A stretch of DNA of 64,000 nucleotides from contig NW_027041823.1 of the NCBI RefSeq assembly GCF_033297395.1, forward strand, positions 744,344 to 808,343. Reading direction: 5' to 3'. A program made the position numbers and the translations under genes. The notes beneath the pieces are model-generated. The model ran no database searches. It was not told the origin of the DNA and saw only the letters and a program-made list of their open reading frames with translations. Of this stretch, positions 22,871-33,693 are shown piece by piece (position 1 is the stretch's first letter; the number at the start of each line of letters is the position of its first letter). Source of the stretch: Canariomyces notabilis. Taxonomy: Eukaryota; Ascomycota; Sordariomycetes; Sordariales; Chaetomiaceae.

Positions 22871-25800
22871 GATGGGCCACTGAAGGGTTGTGTGTGAGCG
22901 GGTATGTTTTGGTGGGTTCGACAAGTCCTGATATTTGGTGTCAGTGATTGAGAAAACCCGGGAAGCGGTGAGCAAACAGCTTGTTATTTTTGGGGGCGAA
23001 CAGGGACAAGGCTGGGAGACAGAACCAGGGCATATAATCGTAGGCTCAGCAGAGCGATCGATGAGGTAAAGGTCACAGCAAAGCCTCACGAAATATGCCT
23101 ACCGTTCAGACTTTATCTGGATTTTGGGGGGGAAATGGTGGTGATGGAGAGGTGCTTGTTGAGGCAGATTCCAGCAATAGAGCGAAGGGTGCTCAGTTGA
23201 GAGGATGGGGTGGGTTGGTTGACAAGAGGCGGTGGGGGGGAAAGAGGGAATGCGCCGGAGCGGGGGTGCGGGAGGTCGGCGGGGATTTTAAACAGAGCAA
23301 GTGTGGGAGAAATGTCACTCACGCTTGTCGCTGGTGTAAGTCGCACTGCGCTGCCGTCCTTCTGGAAACGATGCGTTTAACACACCGGCCGCAACTCTGT
23401 GTGCAGCGAAGTTGAGGAGGGTAGGAGAGGCTTTGGTGGTAGAGGCAACAAATAGCCAAGAAGACTTCTGACCAGCAGTCGCAATGCTGCTTCTTGGTAG
23501 TGGCAGTGATGGGATGACTGTGGATGGATCGAGAGCAGATGGGGTGGTTGCTCCTGCTTCTATATGTCTTATTGTACTTGATGGGATGGTCAGGCTGACT
23601 TTGCGGATAGCGGTACGAACCCTGGGTACGTACTCCAGGCTTGCCCAATTAGATAAGAGTGGTAGTCTCCTGGTTCCAACAGGGTGAAATACTTGGACTC
23701 GATGTCGCGAAGGACCTGATTGATCTGGAGGACCGCGCGGGAACTCTTCGATAGGTACTCCGTAGACTTTACCAGAGAGGGGAGGGGTGCAGGGGACGGG
23801 GAGTGTGGCCAAAGCTGTCCGATTTGAGACTGGGAGGGACCAGGATCTCAAGGTACGTAACTATGTACATTTCCTCAGGCCCTACGGCAAAACCGACGAC
23901 GAAAGAGAAAGTCGTCGGACAAGGAGAAACGCCCAGGCCTCCTCAGAAGCCAGGGCGTAACGGGCCAGGGAAGAGAGGCTCGGGCCAGGATTGGATATGC
24001 ATCAAAGCCGGCAGCAGAAGTATTCCTGGCAAAGGAGACCGGGACGTCGCACACTGCCGTGTCCTGGGTCCTACCTCCGTTTCCAGCAGAGACCTCTTGT
24101 GACTAAGCGAATACATTGCGAGGAGGAAACACCTGAGCAAACGGCAGCGGTTCTCTCTGGCCAGAACAGAGCAACCAAAACGCTCCCGGCCGATCTTCCT
24201 CTGACTCCCAATAGGAGCCATGAAGTTCAGTCCAGTACTGTGAAGGAAGAACGAGAGTGCTTCGGTTGCGCAAGGGTGTTATCCGAGATCGAATCAGCGA
24301 TCGCCCGCCGGGGCCGGGTGTGAGCCTCTCGCTGCCGTCGCGGCGTGGCCCGACATGGATTGGGCCATCGGTGGATGTGTCGACGGCAGGGGGTCCGCGG
24401 AACATCAGACTAATCGGGAAGAAGCAGGAATTCGAATTGGAACTTGGGGGAGGAACAGGAACCAGACGGCTGCGTACCAAGCAGCAGTGAGGACGACCTG
24501 AGATGGGGGCATTGGACGTGGGCTGCTTCGCACTGCGCTCTCATGATTGGACTGGGTAGAAGGAGTGGTTGTGAACGACCGCCCTGGCGAAGGTTGGGCA
24601 GAAATGGGTCTGATGGGCATCAATACCCAAAGGCATCCTGCAGCCGCTCCCACCACACCTAAGAAACGGGCTTGTGAGGGTTCAGCCGAGACCCGAGCCC
24701 CGTGAGCAGTGGGTAGGCAGACCCCCGTGAACGAAGACCCCCGTTTTTCCAGTGTAAGCGGTGAAACCACGAGCAGCCACCATCCGACTGGGCGGCCAAA
24801 TTCCTATTGCGCAGCAGGATTGTGGGGCGATGGTGGTTGTGATGGCGAACGAGAGAGACGACGACGCCGGCGCTTTAGGGAATAGTTACGCTTTTTGGTC
24901 TTGGCAACTCACCAGTGGTTTTAGGTCTCGAGACACGCCGCAGCAGGCCTCATGGGTGAAGTAGCGCGCTCGTGGGGCAGTCAGAATTATGTTTGCGGAT
25001 AACTGCCAGACGAGAGCTACGGAGTTTTTGTGTATATCGGCAGTGCTGCAGTAATAAGAGGAGCGTATGGTGGATGTAGTTAAAATTCGTCAAATGACGG
25101 ATGTTGACGAAGCAGGAATCTGCGAACATGTTCTCGTCATCACCGGGACAATCGCGGTAGCTATCTTGGTAGGCCTAGAGAGGAAAGAAATGGGCCCAGG
25201 CGCTTGCGGCACCTTCAGGTTGTGCTCTGCTCCTGTCCGTCATGGACAAAAAGTTGCTCAGCGACTTCGCACGCAGGACAGTTGGTGGAAGGACTTGGGA
25301 GAAGTGTGGAGGTGCAAGCCACGCACACTCCACACTGACAACCTAAAGCCAAGGTGGTCGCACCCCAAACGAGCAATCACGTGAGGATACAGGGCCTCCA
25401 CTTGTGCTTCATAAGTTCATAGTAACGTGAGCACTTCAGACTCTCCTTCCTCATTGCTCTGATCATTCCTCTGGTTCCGTGCCTGGTCACAGATGCCACC
25501 AGCAACACAGCATCAACGGATCAAGTTTGTTTGTTTCCATCACGCGTTGTTTTGCAATGCATTTTTCCCTTTTCAAGCGGCAACTCAAAAACCGCCCTCC
25601 AAAAATTGTGGTGGCTGGTTGGAGCGCTCCAGGGCTTCCTTTTCTCCACTGTCACCTTCGGGCCAGTCAACTGAACGGAGCGCTTGCAGCTGCTGCGAGG
25701 CCGCTGACCAGTCGCCATCACTGCCCAGGCCCGATGTGCTCCTGGCCGCATATCCCGAGGCCCGCGCTATGTTGACCCAAACAAAAGCCTTCCGTCGTCC

Positions 25801-28800
25801 ATACCCAACCCCAAAAAGAGTCGGTGTGTTTCTGTCTTCTGACACGCGAGGGAACGCGTCTGTCGGATCTCGAGCCGGTCGGAGACCATGCGCGAACGGG
25901 AGACAACCCAATTCAAGCGGTCGCCAGGGGTGCCCACCGATTGGGTGTCAAGTGTCAGTCAGGTCCGACAGCCAGTTCCGGCCGGCAGCCGTCCCATCCA
26001 ATGATTCCTGCGACAGTTCACTTCACTTTCCCGAAGTCACAGTCACTCAGGACGAAGACACTCTGAATAGTCAAACTAACTTTGTGATAGACTTGACGAT
26101 GAGATCTTGGGGACGAAATGCCGCCCTAGGCGCCCTGGATAATCATTCGCCTGCCTCCAAGCAGGTCACAGCCCGAAATTCTTCTTGCTCAATGTCAGTT
26201 CGCCCGACATTGACAATCTGCTTGTTCTGCGCGGTCCGATGGGATAGGCAGATTGTCTGGCGTTCTTGATCACGGCTTGATTTACCAGCTACGGCAAACC
26301 TGCCGAATGGACCTTTCCGTGAGCGTGTTGCAAAAACGCGGCCACTCAACGGAGCCCAAACTACCCATAGCCAATCACAAACCCGAGGCTATCAAGCACG
26401 GTCTGCCGCCAAACGGTCCCGAAAGGATTGGGATAACCGAATCAAATGTCGAGCAACATCAGCACTCCTGACACCGCGGCTCCAGAGTGTTGGGAACTAT
26501 CAATCCTCCCTCAACCGAAAATCCCAGAGGCACGGGAAATGCATTGCGGCCTCGTGGTTTCTGCTAGATCTGCATACAGTAGGCGGCAATACGCGTTACA
26601 ACGCTCCTTGTGACAGCTTGGAATTATTTGACAAGACATAGTCGGTTTTCACCCTTGAGCCACCTGGTCTAGGAGCGCCAACTCCGTACCGTATGATTAA
26701 GGCCCAATATTACCGGCCGGGACCTTCAGATCGGACAGATCTGTAAAGCTGCTGCTATATCGATCACGGTTCGGTTTCCTGCCCAACGGCCTGGGTTTGC
26801 CAATACACCCCTGATCGTGGATGCCTGTATCTCGGTCCCGGCTGCTTGTCAAAGGATGACGTTAGGCTGGTGCCTTCGCCACCAACTTTGAAGCTTCGTC
26901 TCTATTTGTGCCCTGGTCCTGGTGCCGCATTTCTCACCAGTGGCATCGGGCGGTCGGGAGGAACGACCCAAGGCCGTCTTCCGCGTCCTCGTAGTTCGAC
27001 TGACTCACCCTTCAGACTTGGTCTCAGGCCGACCAACTTTCCCGTTGTGTGCAGTCTCACGAGTTGCTCACTTTCTGAGATGCTGTCTCGTCTACGCACA
27101 CCATCCGAACACCGGCCTTCCTATGTCTCCATGGGCACAATCACTGACTCGCTTCGCCGTGGCTTGAGCCTGTCTCGCACCCACCGCCATCCCTATGGGA
27201 CTGTTGGAGAAGCGTAAACTAAGAGGCGTGGTCTATGGTGTGCTGCAGTACCGTTTTGCTGGCGCTAAGAGCCTCTCGTTCCTGCCTCGGCTGACGGCGC
27301 CTTTCACGATCCGATCTGCTTTGCTCTGGGGTGAGGAAACAACCGCCGAAAAAATCCGAGTCCATCTCTTCGGAAGACCTCTCAAGTTATCATCACGGCT
27401 GTGACTTCCGAGGAGAGCAAGTGCATGGCGTAGTCGTCGTTGCTGAAGCGAAGCAATGAGCCCTAAGACCGGCGGGAACGGTTATCCACCTTGGACCAGA
27501 TCAGGTTTCGTGCCGGCCCGGGCCCGGGTTTGTACACCCTGATCCGGAAGTCTGGGTCACAAGCCTCGCGCGTCGTGCAGGCATTGCTGCGGGCCGGGGG
27601 ACTGTGCAGCTCGATCGGGGCGTTGGCAACCCCCGTCATATTCTTGTTTGCCTAATCTGCAGGATGGCAGATGGAGACACAGTGGATATACCTGACATGA
27701 TCAAGTAGCAAACGGCGTTGGCTCTCGTGCTCAGCCCGCATTCATGTTTTGTTTGTTTTGATCGCAATCGAAAAGAACGGCCTTCAAGTGGGGTTCCAGC
27801 TGAGCAAGGAGCAAGACACAGCGTGCTTCTGAACAACCCGATACTGTAAAAGACAACTAGTGTAAGCAAGTACTGGCTACAGAAGGGCTGAAGTTATACC
27901 CAGAGATGACTCCGTTCCGTTAGTCATATTGTGGGTTATCCGTCGTACCTAGTGCAGACCGACCCAAGCGCCGAACCGGTGGGTCTTGCAATTTTCTTCC
28001 CTTCTCACGGTTGTCTTGCAATTCTCGTCAGTTTTTCTCATGTGGCGTTGCGAGTAGCGGTGAAGATTATTCGGGATGGGATCCGATCCCAACGGGGCAA
28101 TCTACGACGCTAAGGAGACATGACATTGAAAACCTCGTTGACCCCTGGTCAAGATCTTCCTTTCCTGGCTTGTGTTTGAGATTCTTTCACACACCCTACC
28201 CACGCGTCGATTTTTAGTGTAAGCCGATAAAGCACACTGACGCATGTGTGTTCGGCTGCGGGATCGAGGGCTTCGGGATGGTTTGTTTAGGAGCGGGTCA
28301 CGGTGGGATTCAAAAGACGCGACCCAGCTGAGACGGATGAGGCCTGTTGGTCCGTTGGCGAGGTACTGTAGGGGGGATAATTTTGGAATCGGTGGTAAAG
28401 GCGGTGGGACGGGGAAGGGCTTTTGAATGTCTGAGTCAACGGCGAACATGCATGAGGGTTTGGGAACCGGTGGTCATCGTACTGTAATAGCAATGGCGGT
28501 TACTGTGAGTATGCGTATGTTACTATTCCTGCGGAATCCCGGCGGCTTGTTGGTCCTCTCCGTTCCGTTTACCCCTTTTCCCTTGCCCATTATTTCTACT
28601 GTACTCTGTTTCGGCGCTGGTTTGCCTCACTTTCACCCAGGTGGACGAGGACTATTCACACTACGTATAATTATCGAAGGATGAATGCTCCCACGGAACC
28701 ACTCGACAGAGATGTGCTTGCTGGGCCTCCTCTCGACATGTCCCGTGAGCAGCAGCTGTCTGTCTGAAACAGCTCCGCATAACTACGAATCGGAGCGCCG

Positions 28801-29712
28801 GCTTGTCTTGGGGTTTTGTAAGCTGACCGCCAGATGAAAGAGTGCATCCTTCCATCTCCTTGTTTTCGTCCCCCACTTGACGCCTAATCGATGCGATAGA
28901 CTGCTTGATGAGGTTGGGGAGTCGCGGGATGGATAGATCAGATTGGTTTACGGAGTGGTGCAAGGGGGATCTGGTGGATCGACAGATAGGGTGAGGCATG
29001 ACTGTCTGAGAAAACTGTGCGATATCGTTCGGCCAAAGATGGAAGAGACAAGCGCACAGAACATCAGGCACTCACGCGTAACGTCGCAGATGCATTCAGA
29101 CAGGCATAGGATATTGCGAGAATGAAAGCTCTTGAGGACGCTTAGTCGCCACAGTGACCCAGCATAAAGTTTGCTTACATGGTACCGTCACCTGGTGCAA
29201 GCTAGGGGTAGCGCAACAGAACGCTAAGTCTTGCCAGGCGGCTGTGAATTTCCTCGTTGAGTGCACAAAGCCATGCTCTGCCCTACGGATGGTAACCGCA
29301 GAAGAGGCTCCGTGGATACGCCATAGCACAAAAACTGTCCAGATGACTGACAGAAGAGACTGTCGGCCGTCTAAGGAAAAGTCCGGGTTCCACATAAGGG
29401 TTTGGTCGGACAGGAGTAACCTTTCCTAAATTCGCCGCGCCCAGCGAGTTTTGCATTGTGTTCCTGCCGAACTCGGAAGGGGTTGGGTTGAGTATCCGTA
29501 AGCCGAACCTCTTCAACCTGCTGGCCACATTCCGGCAGAGAACCGCCAAACATGTCAAACTCGCCCTCCAGAAAGAGTTTGCCAGGACAGGTTCGGAGTG
29601 AAGAAGCCGCGGGCTGTGCAAAGCCACATTCAGGCGGTGTGCACAAGGCAGACGGGAAGGAGTTGTGAGCGCCAATTTACTGCAGGATATCGCCGGGTCG
29701 CCCGGGAATAGT
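22871..29712. other. 6.8-kb gene-free region upstream of the bZIP gene
   Basis: No convincing gene on either strand between the bZIP start codon and the NOC4 stop codon (both genes on the minus strand). The part next to the bZIP gene (about 22.9-23.3 kb) is strongly pyrimidine-biased on the minus strand, as is common in fungal promoters and leaders. The longest open frame (25493-26269, 258 codons, plus) is Ser/Arg/Pro-rich, overlapped by others and unlike any family I know. The sequence is not obviously repetitive or AT-mutated. A CACGTG core lies near 25377. Confidence 0.5.
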
Positions 29713-31461
29713 CTATGGAGAGCCAAAGTTCCAGAGACCAACTAGGAGACTGTCTTTCTCCTCCGGGTCCGGTCTAGCCTTGGTGAAAATTCTCTTCGGA
29801 ATCATGTATTCCACCACGGGAGGCTTCTTGACCTCCTTGGACATTTCGGCCTCGAGCAGCTACGACCATGTCAGTAAGTCGACGTCATGAAGCTGTCTAG
29901 ATACTTACACTGCCGTAGGAGTGGTCCAAAAAGTCTTCTAGACTGTATGACTGCTTGGTGAACTGCTCCGAGATTATCTTGGCTATCGTTGCGACATTGG
30001 GATGGTAATGAGATTGGAGTTGCACAATCTCCCAGAGACAGCTGTCAATTGCATTCGTCTCCATCGGGTCTGTTTCGTCCGGCAAGAAGGGGTCCTCCAT
30101 GCCTTCGCTCTCCAGCAAGTCCTTCTCTTCCTTTGTTCGCGGGACACGATGCATCATGAAGGTCGTGAGTGGATGCTTCTTGAAGAGGTTGTAAAACCAG
30201 GGCACGATGACGACGATCGCGCTAGGCGGCGCGTTGAGAGCTAGGCGGGCCAATCGCTTGATGAAGCTCGCCACTAACACTGCTGGGAGATGTGATGACC
30301 CAAGGAATATATCAAGGAGGCGGAAGAAGCGGGACCGGTACTTGGAATGGAGAATGTCGGAGTCCAGTAACGAGTACAGTTTGACGTAGAAGTCCGGATA
30401 GTCGAGATTGCGCTCTTGGATGAGGTAGAAGACGCCCGAGAGCGCAAGGAGTGAGATAGATCCGCCCGAGTTATAGCAGTCGGTCAAGAAGTCCATAAGG
30501 AGTTCTGGCTTAGTGAACCAGGGCGCGATGGAGGATGCCATAACTTCCAGGATCTTTTTTCTTTGTTCCTTGCTCAGACCCAAGTGCATGAGGGCTAGCC
30601 ATGCCTCTTGCGCCTGCTTTTTGTGTTGCGACAAGGAACGCAAGGGGTGCTTCTTCCTCTGGGGCTGCTCGATGTAGAAGTGCTCCATTGACCCGCTCGA
30701 GTCGGGCACATCCCCCATTTCGAGGAGCATCTGGAACACATTATTCCGAATGTCCTCATTGACAGAAGATCCTCTGTCAGTTAGGAAGGACCTGGTAGCT
30801 GTTAGCACAGGCTTTGATCCGATAAGTGTGAATAAGGGAAACTGTACTTGATGGCCTCAAATGTATAGAATCTAATGTCGTCATACTGCTTGATGAACTT
30901 CTTGAGAAGCTCTTCCCGTAATAACTCATCCAGGGACTCAAAAACAGCAGCAACTACGTCGGAAAAGAAATATCGTGGGAATACTGCTTCCTGCCTGTCA
31001 TTAAGATGCAGGGCTTCCGCCTTCACCAGAGCCATCGAGAGCATAAGAGCGTTCAGGGCCAGCCTGGAATTCCGAAGCATGGATATAAGCAGGCCCCTAT
31101 AGTCTGCCAGACGATCTCGGAGCCACTTCGTGACGGTGAGGTCTTTTTCTGAAGCGTCCCTCCTCTTCACCAAGCTGCCGGAAGCAAGCAGCCGGATGAA
31201 GACGCGACATAGAGCGTCGGCGGCAGCAAGACCGGTTTTGGCATCCTCATCCTGCTTCTGCCCAAGTTCTATAAGGGTCGCAATGTTGTTATAATGCTTC
31301 TTCGACTCGAAAATCTCGTTTTCGAGTTTCTCGATTTGCGCCTTGGGCTCGCTGTCATCGTCGGTCGCGGATTTCCTCCGTTTCTTGCTCGGGTCTCCAT
31401 TCTCCAGACGCTTCCTCTTGACCGGGACACTAACCGCGGCTTGTCCAACGGTCCCAGACAT
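29713..31461 (-). CDS. NOC4: Ribosome biogenesis factor Noc4 (Utp19)
   Basis: Nucleolar protein of the CBF/Mak21 family that partners Nop14 in 40S subunit assembly and export. Exons are 30848-31461, 29909-30791 and 29713-29859, giving 547 aa, very near the yeast length. Introns 30792-30847 and 29860-29908 (only 49 nt) have GT-AG ends and conserve phase. A basic N-terminal segment (KRKRLENGDPSKKRRK) looks like a nuclear signal. The CBF-domain region includes WLALMHLGLSKEQRKKILEV, FLTDCYNSGGSISLLALSG, YPDFYVKLYSLLD, FFRLLDIFLGSSHLPAVLVA and RLARLALNAPPSA, then WFYNLFKKHP. The C-terminus ends LLVGLWNFGSP. I chose the ATG at 31461 (MSGTVGQ); an in-frame ATG at 31542 would add 27 residues of unclear value. 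It is divergent from ATP4. Confidence 0.94.
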
Positions 31462-31758
31462 CCTCGCTGGTGGCAATGCGTAATGTGTTGTTGGGCTTCT
31501 CGATAGCCTCGTGCCAATTGCGCATTTGTTCGATAAGTCCATTCAGCAAAAATAAAGTGGGTCCAGCCGGATCTGTAGACTGTTGGAATTTGGAAATCTG
31601 TCGTTCGAACTTCGCACATGGCGCTGCACGTGACGTAGGTACCACGGCAAAGAGCCGGGTCAACGCATTCCATTAAAACCTCAATTCGCATCTGGCTCCA
31701 GCAGCTCCCCTCAAACCGCAAGGCAGTCCCCCCAGACCTTGATATTCCACATCCCACA
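31462..31758. promoter_or_regulatory. Short divergent promoter of NOC4 and ATP4
   Basis: Only 297 nt separate the two start codons, so the genes share a promoter region. It contains CACGTGACG at 31627-31635, a palindromic E-box fused to a CRE-like half site, the type of site bound by Cbf1/USF-class bHLH factors in fungi. Binding is inferred from the motif only. Confidence 0.5.
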
Positions 31759-32681
31759 ATGGCGTCGCGCTTAGCGAGAAGTGCTGTCGGTGAGTCCAAT
31801 ACGAGTTGCATGCGGCCAATTGAGGCGATTGCCAATTGAACAAGCATGAGCTGACCCGCGAGCTGTTGTAGGGGCTGCCCGCCTGCGACCGAGCATCGTT
31901 CCGCGCGCCCTCCCCGCCGTCTCTAGTCTCGTCACCGCACGCCACAACTCCAACGTCCCCTCGCAGGATCCCAAGACCAAGGCCCAGTCGATCATCGATG
32001 CGCTCCCCGGCAGCAACCTGCTTTCCAAGACGGCTATCCTCTCGTCGGCCGCCGGTCTCTCGATTTACGCGCTCAGCAACGAGTACTACGTCATGAACGA
32101 GGAGACGGTCGTCGCCTTCTGCCTTCTCAGCGTCTGGGGTGCTCTCATCAAGTACGGTGGCCCCGTGTACAAGGAATGGGCCGAGGCGCAGAACGAGAAG
32201 ATCAAGAACATCCTCAACTCTGCCCGTGCCGACCACACTCAGGCGGTCAAGACGCGCATCGAGGATGTCAAGCAGATGTCTGGCGTCATTGACGTGACGA
32301 AGTCGCTGTTTGCTGTTTCCAAGGTAGATTTTGAGCAAGTATGGTGATGCCGGTTGGGTCAGAAGCTAATGTCATTCCAGGAAACCGCCAGGCTCGAGGC
32401 TGAGGCGTACGAACTCGAGCAGCGGACGGCCCTGGCGGCCGAGGCCAAGAACGTCCTGGATTCGTGGGTGCGGTACGAGAGTCAGGTCAAGCAGCGGCAA
32501 CAAAAGGAGCTTGCTCAGACCATCATTGCCAAGGTGCAGAAGGAGCTGGAAAACCCCAAGGTCCTGCAGCAGATTCTCCAGCAGAGTGTGGCGGATGTTG
32601 AGAGTGAGTAGATTGTTTCCTCTTTGCTAAGTAAGCCCCAGCTAACAGGATGCAGGGATCGTCTCTTCCAAGGCTCAATAG
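31759..32681 (+). CDS. ATP4: Mitochondrial ATP synthase subunit 4 (b subunit)
   Basis: Peripheral-stalk subunit of the F1Fo ATP synthase in the mitochondrial inner membrane. Exons are 31759-31789 (31 nt), 31872-32323, 32381-32603 and 32656-32681 (26 nt), encoding 243 aa. The start MASRLARSAVGAARLRPSIV is an Arg-rich, acid-poor mitochondrial presequence. Two hydrophobic stretches follow (AILSSAAGLSIYALS and VVAFCLLSVWGALIKYG), then a long charged helix to the end, as expected for this subunit (KEWAEAQNEKIKNILN, LEAEAYELEQRTALAAEAK, WVRYESQVKQRQQKELAQ). The tiny last exon supplies RIVSSKAQ. Both the first and last exons are too short to be seen as open frames. Confidence 0.95.
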
Positions 32682-33693
32682 ACAACGTCTCTGACAGTGT
32701 TACCAAGCGAGATTCCCTTTGTTGTACCAGTGTCCATACACATCTCTGTGCTCTAGCCGAATATAAACTCTTAGTCTCGTCTCTACTGCTACGGGAGCGT
32801 TGCAGCTTGTCTTGCTGACCTAAGTTGTATGCATCTAGTTAGGACGGCTGCAGGCCGTAGAGAAGGTTGAGGCTCCTGACTGCACGCAGTACAAAATGCA
32901 TCCCGCCGCTGGGAGCCTGACAGGAGAGGCTGCGAAGGACGGTAAGGATTGACATGCATCTGTTCGCGGACCACTCAGACCACTGCGGGAGCTGCCGGTC
33001 GGAATCGAGACAGGTTTGGGCCGGATGGCAACGGGCGTCCATGAATGTCTGCCTAATATTTACATACGTGGACGGCCTCAGCGCTCCGATGGGACGGACG
33101 GCCAGCTTCCAAGGGCATCGCTCTCAAGGACATGGCGGATGTTTCCCGTTCGGCAATCACCACAAGCATGGAGCTGCGGCCCAACCGCAACCTACCTTAT
33201 ATACCCTCTAGCTCCCCGCCCGAGATTGACTGGGGTAGTTGCACAGAATGAAGGGCTCCGTCCTTAACGGGTTTCTTTCACGGTTTGAACCTGGGGTTGC
33301 TTAAGTGGGGCAGGTACCCGCAGCCTAGGAGTTCCTGTGGCGGGGATTACCGATATTAAACTCATAACCAGCGGATTTCATACAGCATCTCAAACAGAAT
33401 GATATCATGAATCAATTGAGGAAGCAATTCCAAAAAAGTCAATTGATCCAACGCGCTTTACAGGACTTGAGCGTGTACAGCCGGTAGTGAAAAGCCTGAG
33501 TCGCCTTCAAGACAGATTAATCGTCATATTCAAGAACAGCAATTCAATCGAGTTACAGTCTTAGCTATCTTCGATCAATGAACGTCTAGATCGACACGAG
33601 AATAGAGAGCAATCAAACGTAAGGGATATTGAGGAGTAGAGTATCAAAGAGCGCAGGGTCGAGGGAGTCAAGTCACGGTCGGAGGAGCAGGAA
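32682..33693. other. Intergenic; AT-rich leader of YVC1 with a small upstream ORF
   Basis: About 1 kb. The part from 33,350 to 33,640 is more AT-rich than its surroundings and repeats short words such as CAATTGA (33413-33419 and 33440-33446). An upstream frame at 33407-33487 encodes a 26-residue Gln-rich peptide ahead of the YVC1 start. If it lies in the leader it could damp translation; this is unproven. Confidence 0.4.

Noticed and set aside
25493..26269. 258-codon open frame, plus strand
   Set aside because: Overlapped by several other frames on both strands, low-complexity Ser/Arg/Pro composition, no domain or splice support; the local GC content makes long chance frames likely.
31462..31542. 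N-terminal extension of NOC4 from the ATG at 31542
   Set aside because: Adds 27 residues without family support and would consume about a quarter of an already short divergent promoter.
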